From Xylanibacter ruminicola Ga6B6 (GTDB lineage: Bacteria; Bacteroidota; Bacteroidia; Bacteroidales; Bacteroidaceae), in contig NZ_JHXD01000011.1 in the NCBI RefSeq assembly GCF_000687715.1, positions 41,638 to 105,637 on the forward strand: 64,000 bases of DNA, written 5' to 3'. How positions within the stretch are numbered: the stretch's first letter is position 1; the number at the start of each line of letters is the position of its first letter. Below the pieces are notes generated by a model. It had not been told where the DNA came from. It saw only the letters and a program-made list of their open reading frames with translations, and did no database searches. Below, one piece after another: positions 17,404 through 25,615 of this stretch. Both the position numbers and the translations under genes were made by a program.

Positions 17404-17612
17404 TAATACCCTCGGTGTTTTAGCATGGTATTAGATAAAGGCCCTATGGGCCGCTGCTCAAGGAGCAGCCATAAGCAATATAGGCCGAAGTCCCGGCCTG
17501 CCAAAACATAGGATGGATTTGGGTTTTCCCAAATCCAGAATTTAAGCCCCTTGCCAAAGATTGGCGAGGGGTTTGGAGAGTGGTTTGAAGCCCTCCTTAG
17601 GATGAAGGAGGG
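17404..17612. repeat. Array of seven different short palindromes next to the RAYT gene
   Basis: This 17276-17689 intergenic stretch holds no gene. In order: TAATACC/GGTATTA (17404-17433), GGCCC/GGGCC (17440-17452), GCTGCTC/GAGCAGC (17453-17469), AGGCCG/CGGCCT (17482-17499), GGATTTGGG/CCCAAATCC (17515-17536), a 12-bp arm pair with G-T wobbles (17544-17573) and CCCTCCTT/AAGGAGGG (17591-17612). Each is a hairpin of 5-12 bp with a short loop. Confidence 0.7.
17409..17434 (+). repeat. Right copy of the direct repeat flanking the TA-RAYT block
   Basis: CCCTCGGTGTTTT then GGTATTAG with a 5-nt spacer, matching 15572-15594. Confidence 0.5.
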
Positions 17613-17662
17613 TTGGGTGGTTGTGAAAAAGGGAATTTTGGGGAAAGTTTAGAGGGCAGCAG

Positions 17663-17721
17663 ATGTCAGGGACCTGTCCCCTGGCAGGGTTAGATGACAG
17701 GGACCTGTCCCTTGACAGGGG
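17663..17721 (+). repeat. REP-like palindromes, copies D and E
   Basis: Copy D 17663-17690 and copy E 17694-17721, head to tail, 3 nt apart. Stem of D: TGTCAGGG with CCCTGGCA (one U-G pair), 7-nt loop ACCTGTC. Copy E forms the last codons of the HAD gene on the minus strand. Confidence 0.85.
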
Positions 17722-18382
17722 GTAAATCCTTCCAGGAATCGCTTAAGGCTTGCATAGTTGAAAATAGGATGTTGGCTCCTGAATCAAGGAGGACTTGATC
17801 GGGGAGGGGGCCGGTGTTGACAGCGATGGTGTAGATGCCGGCGGCGATGCCTGCTCGGACACCTAGGGGGGCGTTTTCTACGACCATTGCTTCGCTCGGT
17901 TGTAGGTTGCCGGCCTTTTGGAGGCCCATGAGATAGGGATCGGGATTGGGCTTGCCTCGTTTCACATCGTAAGCCGTTGTGATGTTATCGATGGTAACGT
18001 ATTTGCCGAAATCACGCAAAATACGATTAATAAGCGGCTTTTGTCCACTGCCTGTCACGATGCCAATGGTGATGCCGGCTGCATGTATCTGTTCCATGAG
18101 GGATAGGATTCCCGGCATGATGGGGGCCTCTGACATTGAGTGGAAAATGCGTGTTTTTTCATCGTACATGAGTTGCGATTCTTCTTCGGTGATATCGCGA
18201 CCTTGTTGTTGTTTTACCATATAACGGATGGTGTCTACGCCACGAGCTCCCTCTGTGGCGTAGGCATCATCGGCTGTCATATTGATTCCGAACTTCTTCA
18301 TCGACTGGACCCAGGCCACTGCATGATTCCCCATGGAATCATACAGCACCCCGTCCATATCAAATAATACTGCTCTAATCAT
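17690..18382 (-). CDS. HAD-superfamily phosphatase, beta-phosphoglucomutase-like
   Basis: 230 residues. Motif I FDMDGVLYDS (nucleophile and acid Asp), motif II VTGSG, motif III Lys in KRGKPNPDPY, motif IV VVENAPLGVRAG, with the helical cap of the beta-PGM/phosphatase subfamily between I and II. A sugar-phosphate substrate is likely but not determined. Its ATG overlaps the pgi stop by one base (TAATG), so translation is coupled to pgi. The final residues PPVKGQVPVI are encoded by REP-like copy E, so the C-terminus is repeat-derived. Confidence 0.88.
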   Translation of the reverse strand: MIRAVLFDMDGVLYDSMGNHAVAWVQSMKKFGINMTADDAYATEGARGVDTIRYMVKQQQGRDITEEESQLMYDEKTRIFHSMSEAPIMPGILSLMEQIHAAGITIGIVTGSGQKPLINRILRDFGKYVTIDNITTAYDVKRGKPNPDPYLMGLQKAGNLQPSEAMVVENAPLGVRAGIAAGIYTIAVNTGPLPDQVLLDSGANILFSTMQALSDSWKDLPPVKGQVPVI

Positions 18383-19731
18383 TACTTTGCAAGTCTTGCT
18401 TTGATAGCAGCGCTCTCTGCCTCGTAGCCGGGCTTGTCGAGGAGGGCGAACATGTTCTTCTTGTAGGCCTCTACACCAGGCTGGTTGAATGGGTTCACAC
18501 CCAGTACATTACCGCTGATACCGCAGGCAATCTCGAAGAAGTAAATGAGCTGTCCGATGTAGTACTCGTTCAACTTAGGCACGCTGATGCGCATGTTGGG
18601 CACACCACCATCCACATGAGCCAGCTGTGTACCCAGCTCAGCCATCTTGTTCACCTCATCCACACGCTTGCCAGCCAGGAAGTTCAGGCCGTCCAGGTTC
18701 TCCTCGTCGTTGGGGAACAGCAGCTTCTTCTCGGGCTCCTCTACAGAGATCACAGTCTCGAAGATAGTGCGCTCACCTTCCTGAATCCACTGACCCATTG
18801 AGTGCAGGTCGGTTGTGAAGTCAACGCTGGCAGGGAAGATACCCTTCAGGTCCTTACCCTCGCTCTCGCCGTAGAGCTGCTTCCACCACTCAGAGAAGAA
18901 GTGCAGTTTAGGCTGGAAGTTCACCATAATCTCAATCTTCTTACCGCTCTGGTACAGTCCGTTACGTACGGCAGCATACTGTGCAGCGGGGTTCTCGGCA
19001 AATGGTACGGTTGGGGCGCAAGCCTTCTCCATCTCCTGGGCACCGGCTACCAGATCCTTGATGCTGAAACCAGCGCAGGCGATAGGCAGCAATCCTACTG
19101 GAGTAAGAACTGAGAAGCGACCACCAACGTTATCGGGGATGATAAAGCTCTTATAACCCTCCTTGTCGGCACAGGTACGTGCAGCACCCTTCTTGGCGTC
19201 GGTCACAGCCACAATCACCTTCTTAGCCTCTTCCTTACCACGCTGGGCCTCACACTGCTTCTTGAGCAGACGGAAGGTGAGGGCAGTCTCGGTGGTAGTA
19301 CCACTCTTCGAGATGTTGATCACACCAAACTTCTTACCCTTCAGGTACTCTGTGAGTTCGAACAGATAGTCCTCACCGATGTTGTTACCTGCGAACAGGA
19401 TGGTGGGGTTCTTAGGATCGTTCACCAGCCAGCTGAAAGCGTTGCTCAGGGCCTCAATCACGGCACGTGCACCCAGATAGCTACCACCGATACCGGCCAC
19501 TACGATAGCCTCGCAGTTAGCGCGCAGGGTGTCGGCACAAGCCTGCAGCTCATCCAGGAATGCAGGTGTGATGCTGCTGGGCAGGTGCAACCAACCCAGG
19601 AAGTCGTTGCCAGGGCAAGTACCGGCCTCAAGAGCCTTCTGTGCCTCAGCTACCTTTGGTTCAAAACTCTCCACTGCACCTTCCTTCAGGAAGCAGGCAG
19701 CCTTCGTAATGTCAAGCTTAATCATTTCCAT
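18382..19731 (-). CDS. pgi: Glucose-6-phosphate isomerase
   Basis: 447-449 residues, the length of the bacterial short-form Pgi. Recognised by [32 protein letters not shown] (sugar-phosphate-binding loop), [19 protein letters not shown] and the C-terminal [13 protein letters not shown]. Interconverts glucose 6-phosphate and fructose 6-phosphate in the cytoplasm, which also feeds fructose-6-P to amino-sugar and GDP-sugar synthesis. Two starts are possible (19731 and 19725, MEMIKL); the second resembles homologues more. It overlaps the upstream upxY-like gene by up to 14 nt and the downstream HAD gene by 1 nt. Confidence 0.96.
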   Translation of the reverse strand: MEMIKLDITKAACFLKEGAVESFEPKVAEAQKALEAGTCPGNDFLGWLHLPSSITPAFLDELQACADTLRANCEAIVVAGIGGSYLGARAVIEALSNAFSWLVNDPKNPTILFAGNNIGEDYLFELTEYLKGKKFGVINISKSGTTTETALTFRLLKKQCEAQRGKEEAKKVIVAVTDAKKGAARTCADKEGYKSFIIPDNVGGRFSVLTPVGLLPIACAGFSIKDLVAGAQEMEKACAPTVPFAENPAAQYAAVRNGLYQSGKKIEIMVNFQPKLHFFSEWWKQLYGESEGKDLKGIFPASVDFTTDLHSMGQWIQEGERTIFETVISVEEPEKKLLFPNDEENLDGLNFLAGKRVDEVNKMAELGTQLAHVDGGVPNMRISVPKLNEYYIGQLIYFFEIACGISGNVLGVNPFNQPGVEAYKKNMFALLDKPGYEAESAAIKARLAK

Positions 19732-20629
19732 AATCAGTTAAAATTTTAGTGCATTTTATTTTTAATTTACTCGTCTCCTTCAGTCGCCCTATGGCCTTCT
19801 CAAGTCGCTCGCGGCATTTCTTCACGTCCTCATCTAAAATTACTGCAGCCAGATACATCGGCAGAGCCAGTTCTGCTTCGGTGGTAGGGGTGAAACCTTT
19901 AAACTTCAGCAGGCGGGCGCGTGTACGCTTCAGCTCCACCAGTTTCAGGTTGTATTCCACCTTGGGCACATCCTTGTCGTTCAGGTTGTCCAGCAGCCAC
20001 TCAGCCAGTTCCAGCAGGTACTTTTTGTCTCCATCCACATCTTTCGACGGGCGCTCCCTGATCTCCTGTTCCTTAATATTGTTCAGGGGCTCGATGAGCT
20101 CGGGCTCTATCTCAATGGCAGCAATGATGACGCCCGGTATCTGTACCACCAGATGCTTGTGGCGTTTGCCCTTAAAGCGCAGGATGATGCCCTCGTAACC
20201 ATCATAGATACCACCCTTTATGCGAATCTTCTCGCCCTCTTTCAGCTTCAGCTCTTCGGGCTTAAAGTAGGTAATGTTCTCCTGTCGTATCTGGGTAAAC
20301 TCGATAAACTGCTCCATGGCGTAATCCGGTACCGTCAGATACTCCTGCTTGTTCGAGAAGGTGGATTTTCGCATATATATACTATCTTTCGATTTGTGGT
20401 GTATATACTCCTTCAGTGCGTCTTCGGTACCACGGGCGAAAATCAGTCCTGAGATGGCAGGCACCATCGTACGTTGCTCTTGGCGACGCACGTGTTTTAC
20501 CTCATATTTCATAGGTACGTGACTGCGGAAACCTGCTTTCCTGAGTGCATCCCTTACTTTCTCTTCGCGGTGAACACTCAAGCAGCCCAACACATACCAT
20601 TTTTCTGTCTCTTCCTGAATTTCTGCCAT
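19718..20629 (-). CDS. NusG-like transcription antiterminator, UpxY family, with long C-terminal extension
   Basis: 303 residues from [14 protein letters not shown] at 20629; the reading extended to 20692 crosses the promoter. NusG N-terminal domain ([33 protein letters not shown]) and a KOW motif ([20 protein letters not shown]) are clear. UpxY proteins promote transcription through capsule operons in Bacteroides. Unusual points: about 110 extra helical, charged residues after the KOW domain, and an orientation divergent from the polysaccharide operon, in one unit with pgi. It could act in trans on the operon 200 nt away (inference) or on its own transcript. Confidence 0.85.
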   Translation of the reverse strand: MAEIQEETEKWYVLGCLSVHREEKVRDALRKAGFRSHVPMKYEVKHVRRQEQRTMVPAISGLIFARGTEDALKEYIHHKSKDSIYMRKSTFSNKQEYLTVPDYAMEQFIEFTQIRQENITYFKPEELKLKEGEKIRIKGGIYDGYEGIILRFKGKRHKHLVVQIPGVIIAAIEIEPELIEPLNNIKEQEIRERPSKDVDGDKKYLLELAEWLLDNLNDKDVPKVEYNLKLVELKRTRARLLKFKGFTPTTEAELALPMYLAAVILDEDVKKCRERLEKAIGRLKETSKLKIKCTKILTDYGND

Positions 20630-20649
20630 CAAAATCTTAATTTTGCCTG

Positions 20650-20681
20650 CAAAGATAGCATAAAAAAACGAAATAGGCAAA
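20650..20681 (-). promoter_or_regulatory. Promoter of the upxY-pgi-HAD unit
   Basis: Minus strand TTTG (20681-20678), 20 nt, TATCTTTG (20657-20650), 20 nt before the start codon. Confidence 0.75.
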
Positions 20682-20716
20682 AAATCACGCAATAATTGTC
20701 TTTTTTTGCATTTTTA

Positions 20717-20748
20717 TTTGGTTATGTCGCAAATTTAGCTTACCTTTG
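20717..20748 (+). promoter_or_regulatory. Promoter of the polysaccharide operon
   Basis: TTTG at 20717-20720, 20 nt, TACCTTTG at 20741-20748, giving a 5' leader of roughly 135 nt before the first gene at 20890. The leader is long enough for a regulatory RNA role (for example UpxY recruitment), but no clear hairpin-plus-T-run attenuator was seen in it. Divergent from the upxY promoter 36 nt away. Confidence 0.75.
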
Positions 20749-20889
20749 CCCGCGGAAAAGGGAAATCGATTACAATTCTGTCCCGAATACCAATGTATTA
20801 ATAAAACTTAAAAACGTCATAACGTACTGACTGTAAACAAATTATGCTGGTCAGCACGAAGGGAGGAAATTCACTGGATATCAAAAAAG

Positions 20890-21762
20890 ATGAGACGACT
20901 AATCCTACCATTCTACCTTATCTTATTAATCATTACATCATGCGAGAAGCCTGTTATTCCTGGCGAATACAGTACTCAGGGCGATTTAGATGGCAATCTC
21001 GTAGTATCAGTCTTTCAGATCGAACAACAGTCGTTTGGCACGTCATTAACGCGTGCGGCTATTGCTGATTATTGCAGTAGGCTTAGTTATGCTGTTTACG
21101 ATGCTGATGGAAAATTGGTCAAGCAGATCCACCAGCAGGTGGGCGATTCTGGCTTTGGCACGGCCTATTTCAAGGTCGATCCTGGCACCTATCAGGTGGT
21201 GGTAGTGGGCCACAGCAGTGGCAACCCTACGATGACCAACTCCAAGAAGATTAAGTTCGAGAACAAGGATGGCTTTACCGATACCTTCCTGCACAACTCG
21301 AATGTGGTGGTTACCGATGCCGACGACGAGGAGCAGGTGCAAGCTGTGATGCGTCGCATTGTATCGCTGTGCCGAGTGGTGTTTACCGATGCTATTCCCG
21401 ATGGTGTGTCGCAAATGCAATTCGTGTATAAGGGTGGCTCGGGCGCCTTCGATGCAGCTACCGGTTTGGGTTCGGTTAACAGCACTCAGAAAGAAACGTT
21501 CCCGGTAGATGCGGGCGATGAGAATTGTTGCTTCGATCTCTACACGTTCCTGCACGATACCGAGGGCACCATTCACCTGCAGGCTACGGCCCTTGACGAT
21601 AACGATAACGAGCTCCGTGAGCGCGAGTTTGATGTGCCGCTTAAGCAACGCATGATTACCAAGCTCAGTGGGCCTTATTTCTCGGGCGCAACAGGCTCAT
21701 CCATCACCATTGTGATAGGCATCAATGCCGAATGGGAGGGCGAGCAAACTATCGAATTTTAA
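20890..21762 (+). CDS. FimB/Mfa2-like lipoprotein, first gene of the polysaccharide operon
   Basis: 290 residues with a lipobox (LILLIITSC). The body has the features of the FimB/Mfa2 fimbrial anchor family: an early strand with YAVYDADGKLVKQI, a FKVDPGTYQVVVVG strand, a central VMRRIVSLCRVVFTD strand and a closing strand (SITIVIGINAEWEGE). In Porphyromonas such proteins anchor and cap fimbriae at the outer membrane. Here it is immediately upstream of the Wzc-like gene (33 nt), so a role tied to polysaccharide secretion or display is more likely than fimbriae; no fimbrillin gene is nearby. Family assignment is by pattern, not search. Confidence 0.7.
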   Translation: MRRLILPFYLILLIITSCEKPVIPGEYSTQGDLDGNLVVSVFQIEQQSFGTSLTRAAIADYCSRLSYAVYDADGKLVKQIHQQVGDSGFGTAYFKVDPGTYQVVVVGHSSGNPTMTNSKKIKFENKDGFTDTFLHNSNVVVTDADDEEQVQAVMRRIVSLCRVVFTDAIPDGVSQMQFVYKGGSGAFDAATGLGSVNSTQKETFPVDAGDENCCFDLYTFLHDTEGTIHLQATALDDNDNELREREFDVPLKQRMITKLSGPYFSGATGSSITIVIGINAEWEGEQTIEF

Positions 21763-21795
21763 GTTACACGATAAATAATTTAATTAAAAGCATAT

Positions 21796-24336
21796 ATGAT
21801 TGACGAATCAAAATTGATCGATGAAGGTTTGGACAATACCGATCTTCAGGAAGAACAGTCTGTGTTTTCTTTCCAGAACCTTTTTGCAATGCTGGTGCTC
21901 AATTGGCAGTGGTTCCTGCTGTCGTTGTTCATCTGCTTGTGTGGAGCGCTTATTTATTTGCGCTATGCTACTAAAACCTATCAGGTGTCGGCCAAGATGC
22001 TGATCAAGGACGATGACAACCGTCGTCGAAGCTCTAATCAGATGCTGGCCAACATGCAGGACTTTGGCTTTATGAGTAATTCTGCCGGTATCGAGAACGA
22101 GATGGAAATCCTCCAGTCGCGTATTTTGGCGCGCGATGCGGTCACCGACCTTAAGCTCTATACCCAGTATGCCTCAAAAGGTCGCTTAACCAAGCAGCTC
22201 ATTTACAAGAACCAGCCCGTTAGTGTGGATATCGATTCGGTATCGCTCAGCCAGTGGGACAAGGAGCTGCTCGAAGGCTCTAAGTCTATCAAGCTTACGC
22301 TCGAGCGCAACGATGGCACCTACTATGTCAAGGGCGAAACCTTCTTCAATGGTAAGGCCACCGGTAGTTTCTCGCACGAGTTCAAGAAACTGCCTGCCAC
22401 TTTGCGTACCGATTATGGTGTGCTAGCCTTTACTCAGAATGGCCCGAAGGCGATGGAAGATGGTACCATGTATCATGTACGCATCCTGCCCCCTATGACG
22501 GTAGCCACAGGTTATGCCGGGGCTCTTACTGTGGCCCCCACTTCCAAGCAGACTTCAATTGCACAGCTCACACTCACCGATCAGAGCACCCGTCGTGGAC
22601 TGGATTACCTGCGCCAGCTGGCCATCTGCTATAACCGTCAGGCCAATACCGATAAGAACGAGGTGGCCCTCAAGACCGAGGAGTTTATCAACACCCGTCT
22701 GGAGAAGATTGATGCCGAACTGGGCTCTACCGAGGGTAAGCTCGAGGATTATAAGAAGCGCAATTCGGTTACTCAGCTGAATATGGATGCCAGCCAGTCG
22801 TTGGCTCAGACCACTCAGTACGAAACCAAACTCACCGAGGTAAACTCACAGATTCAGCTGATGGATTACTTGCGCGAGTTTGTGGATAACCCCAGCAACC
22901 AGTATAAGATTATCCCCTCTAACGTAGGTATGACCGACCAGGCTTCTACCTCGTTGATATCATCGTATAACTCTGCTGTTCAGGAGCGCAACCGCTACTT
23001 GAAGACAGCCAGTTTGCAGGCCCCACAGGTAGTGGCTTTAACCTCTACTTTGGACGATCTGCAGGCCTCTATCCGTACCGCTCTGTTGCAGGCCCGTCGT
23101 ACGGCTGATATCCAGCGCCAGAGCCTCCAGCGCCAGTTGGCCAAGTATCAGAACCGTATTGGCAGCACCCCCGAGCAGGAGCGTGTATTGAACCAGATTG
23201 GTCGCCAGCAGGAGGTAAAGTCAGGTTTGTACCTGTTGCTGTTGCAGAAGCGCGAGGAGAACAGCATCTCACTGGCAGCTACTGCCGATAAGGGTAAGCT
23301 CATCGATGAGCCATTGGCCATGGGGCAGGTAAGTCCTAAAAAGGCCATCATCCTGTTGGCTGCCATGGTATTGGGCCTGGGTATTCCTTTTGGTATCATC
23401 CTGCTCATCCAGCTGTTCAGCTATCGCATCGAGGGTCACGACGACCTGATGCGCCTCACCAAGCTGCCTATTGTGGCCGATGTGCCCGTGGCCAGCGAGT
23501 CGGTTAAGACCGCTGCCGGTATTGTGGTGCAGGCCAACAAGAACAACCAGATCGACGAGATTTTCCGCTCAATGCGTACCAATATCCAGTTCATGATGAA
23601 GGAGAGCGATCAGGTAATCCTGTTTACCTCAAGCACTTCGGGCGAGGGTAAGACGTTCCTGGCAGCCAACTTGGCGGTATCGTTCGCTTTGCTGGGTAAG
23701 AAGGTAGTGCTTTGCGGATTGGATATCCGTAAGCCAGCCCTGGGCCGTTTGTTCGGTGTAAAGGACCGTACCCTTGGCGTTAGTCAGCTGCTGGTAAAGG
23801 ATCAGGTTACCATGGCCGATCTGCGTAACACCATCTGCCCATCGGGTGCTAACGAGAATTTGGATCTGCTGTTGGCCGGTCCTACACCTCCAAACCCCAC
23901 CGAGTTGTTGGCCCGTAAGAACATGAGCGATGTGATTGAGCTGCTGAAGCAGACTTACGATTATGTCATCATCGATACAGCCCCTGTAGGTTTGGTTACC
24001 GATACCTTGCAGATTGCCCGTTACAGTAATGTGAACTGTTACGTATGTCGTGCCGACTATACACCAAAGGCTAATATCGGCTTGCTCAACAGCTTAACAG
24101 CCGAAGGCAAGCTCAACAACACCTGCATGATTCTGAACGGTGTGGATATGTCGAAGAAGAAGTACGGCTATTACTATGGCTATGGCAAGTACGGTAAGTA
24201 CGGTCGCTACGGTTATGGCCGCTACGGCTATGGCAAGTATGGCTATGGTAAGTACGGTTACGGCAACTATGGTAACTACGGTAGCTATGCCGAAAGCCGC
24301 TACTCAAACAAGAATGATGATAGTATCAAGAAATGA
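21796..24336 (+). CDS. Wzc-like polysaccharide co-polymerase with BY-kinase domain
   Basis: 846 residues. Wzz/chain-length domain with membrane helices near 30-55 (WFLLSLFICLCGALIYL) and about 505-525 (AAMVLGLGIPFGIILLI), a long periplasmic coiled region, then a cytoplasmic tyrosine kinase: Walker A TSGEGKT (Lys about 619), A' LDIRKP (Asp about 643), Walker B VIIDTAP (Asp about 727). The C-terminal tail, from residue 790, is a run of Tyr-Gly repeats with about 19 tyrosines, the autophosphorylation cluster but unusually regular. Controls chain length and export with the Wza-like protein downstream. Its stop overlaps the HAD gene start (ATGA). Confidence 0.95.
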   Translation: MIDESKLIDEGLDNTDLQEEQSVFSFQNLFAMLVLNWQWFLLSLFICLCGALIYLRYATKTYQVSAKMLIKDDDNRRRSSNQMLANMQDFGFMSNSAGIENEMEILQSRILARDAVTDLKLYTQYASKGRLTKQLIYKNQPVSVDIDSVSLSQWDKELLEGSKSIKLTLERNDGTYYVKGETFFNGKATGSFSHEFKKLPATLRTDYGVLAFTQNGPKAMEDGTMYHVRILPPMTVATGYAGALTVAPTSKQTSIAQLTLTDQSTRRGLDYLRQLAICYNRQANTDKNEVALKTEEFINTRLEKIDAELGSTEGKLEDYKKRNSVTQLNMDASQSLAQTTQYETKLTEVNSQIQLMDYLREFVDNPSNQYKIIPSNVGMTDQASTSLISSYNSAVQERNRYLKTASLQAPQVVALTSTLDDLQASIRTALLQARRTADIQRQSLQRQLAKYQNRIGSTPEQERVLNQIGRQQEVKSGLYLLLLQKREENSISLAATADKGKLIDEPLAMGQVSPKKAIILLAAMVLGLGIPFGIILLIQLFSYRIEGHDDLMRLTKLPIVADVPVASESVKTAAGIVVQANKNNQIDEIFRSMRTNIQFMMKESDQVILFTSSTSGEGKTFLAANLAVSFALLGKKVVLCGLDIRKPALGRLFGVKDRTLGVSQLLVKDQVTMADLRNTICPSGANENLDLLLAGPTPPNPTELLARKNMSDVIELLKQTYDYVIIDTAPVGLVTDTLQIARYSNVNCYVCRADYTPKANIGLLNSLTAEGKLNNTCMILNGVDMSKKKYGYYYGYGKYGKYGRYGYGRYGYGKYGYGKYGYGNYGNYGSYAESRYSNKNDDSIKK
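24163..24287 (+). repeat. Codon-level Tyr-Gly repeat tract at the end of the Wzc-like gene
   Basis: About 40 codons built of TAC/TAT, GGC/GGT and AAG/CGC in short periodic units (for example YGYGKYGYGKYGYGNYG), a low-complexity region liable to expansion or contraction in multiples of 3. Confidence 0.85.
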
Positions 24337-24767
24337 TTATAGCTGTTGATTTCGACGGTACTATTGTAACCCATAAGTACCCTGAGATAGGCGATGAGAT
24401 ACCTTTCGCCATCGATACTCTGAAGATGCTTCGCCAGGATGGTCATCGTATCATTCTGTGGTCGGTACGCGAGGGCCAGCTTCTCGATGAGGCTGTAGAG
24501 TGGTGCCGTGAGCGTGGGTTAGAGTTCTATGCCATCAATCGCGACTACCCTGAGGAGACTACCGATAACAATCCCCACTTTTCGCGCAAGCTAAAGGTAG
24601 ATGTGTTTATTGATGATCGCAACTTGGGTGGTCTGCCCGATTGGGGCACCATCTATAAGATGATTAAGAATAAGCATAAATGGGATGATGTTATCGACGA
24701 GATTGTGTCGCAATCATCCATTCATCACGCCCTCCCACCCAAAAAGAAACACTGGTGGCAATTCTAA
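24333..24767 (+). CDS. Small HAD-like phosphatase-type protein
   Basis: 144 residues, capless HAD fold. Motif I is IIAVDFDGTIV (both catalytic Asp present), motif II WSVREG, and the acidic motif IV is VFIDDRNLGG. It resembles the small Bacteroides HAD hydrolases typified by BT0820. The start overlaps the wzc stop by 4 nt, and the Wza-like gene follows after 38 nt, so it sits inside the export machine. A role as a phosphatase countering the tyrosine kinase is a tempting guess, but HAD proteins of this size usually act on small molecules; function not determined. Confidence 0.8.
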   Translation: MIIAVDFDGTIVTHKYPEIGDEIPFAIDTLKMLRQDGHRIILWSVREGQLLDEAVEWCRERGLEFYAINRDYPEETTDNNPHFSRKLKVDVFIDDRNLGGLPDWGTIYKMIKNKHKWDDVIDEIVSQSSIHHALPPKKKHWWQF

Positions 24768-24805
24768 AAATGTTTGCATTTTTTAATTTTTAAATTTTTT
24801 CAAAG

Positions 24806-25615
24806 ATGAAAAAGTTTTTATTTTTACATTTTTACATTTTTACATTTTTCGCAGCTTTGCTGCTCAGTTCCTGCGGAACTGTCAAGAATGTTGCTTATTT
24901 GCAGAATAGCGACAGTATTAACTTCGAGAAGTCTCGCTTCCTGTATGATGCCCGCATCATGCCCAAGGATCAGATTACCATTTCGGTAAATACCACTAAC
25001 TCCGAGGCATCACTGCCTTTCAACCTGCTGTTGCAGAATGCCTATCAGCAAGGCCGTACCATCAGCAGTGGTTCAGGTGGCACACTCATGCCATACTTGG
25101 TTGATAACCAGGGCTTCATCAACTTCCCCATCGTAGGCAAGCTGCATGTAGGTGGTTTAACCAAGAGCGAGGCCGAGAAGTTGGTTACCGAGAAGATCCG
25201 TCCTTATATGGCCGAGAGCGAGAATCCCGTGGTAACGGTGACTATGGCCAGCTATTCGGTATCGGTATTAGGCGAGGTGAATCGCCCTGGTACATTCCAG
25301 GTATCTCGCGAAAAAATTACCATTCTCGAGGCATTGGCTCAGGCAGGCGACCTGTCTATCTATGGTGTGCGCGATCGCGTAAAGCTCATTCGCGAGGATG
25401 CCACTGGTAAAAAGCAGATTGTAACGCTGAACCTGAATGATGCCAATATCGTTAACTCACCTTATTATTATCTGCAGCAGAACGATGTGCTGTATGTTGA
25501 GCCTAACAACGTCAAGGCCCAGAACTCAAAGGTAGGTCAGACCACTACCCTGTGGTTCTCTGCTACCAGCATCTTGATTTCATTAACATCACTGTTGTAT
25601 AATATCCTGAAATAA
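24806..25615 (+). CDS. Wza-like polysaccharide export lipoprotein (OPX)
   Basis: 269 residues. Signal peptide with lipobox LLLSSC, then a polysaccharide export domain (MPKDQITISVNT, VDNQGFINFPIVGKLHVGGL) and an SLBB domain (YSVSVLGEVNRPGTFQVSR, ITILEALAQAGDLSIYG, LNDANIVNSPYYYLQQNDV). A C-terminal hydrophobic segment (FSATSILISLTSLLYNIL) may be a membrane helix. It forms or opens the outer-membrane channel together with the Wzc-like protein. The signal peptide is encoded partly by an 8-nt tandem repeat. A 55-residue membrane protein overlaps its stop codon. Confidence 0.93.
   Translation: MKKFLFLHFYIFTFFAALLLSSCGTVKNVAYLQNSDSINFEKSRFLYDARIMPKDQITISVNTTNSEASLPFNLLLQNAYQQGRTISSGSGGTLMPYLVDNQGFINFPIVGKLHVGGLTKSEAEKLVTEKIRPYMAESENPVVTVTMASYSVSVLGEVNRPGTFQVSREKITILEALAQAGDLSIYGVRDRVKLIREDATGKKQIVTLNLNDANIVNSPYYYLQQNDVLYVEPNNVKAQNSKVGQTTTLWFSATSILISLTSLLYNILK
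24826..24849 (+). repeat. 8-nt tandem repeat (ACATTTTT x3) inside the wza signal peptide
   Basis: Three perfect copies at 24826-24833, 24834-24841 and 24842-24849, flanked by further T runs. The unit length is not a multiple of three, so slippage would shift the frame. Confidence 0.85.

Noticed and set aside
17404..17612. CRISPR-like array
   Set aside because: The hairpins differ in sequence, spacing and length, and no cas genes are nearby.
20844..21068. 74-residue plus-strand frame at the start of the polysaccharide operon
   Set aside because: Overlaps the start of the FimB-like lipoprotein in another frame. The lipobox and family pattern support 20890 instead.
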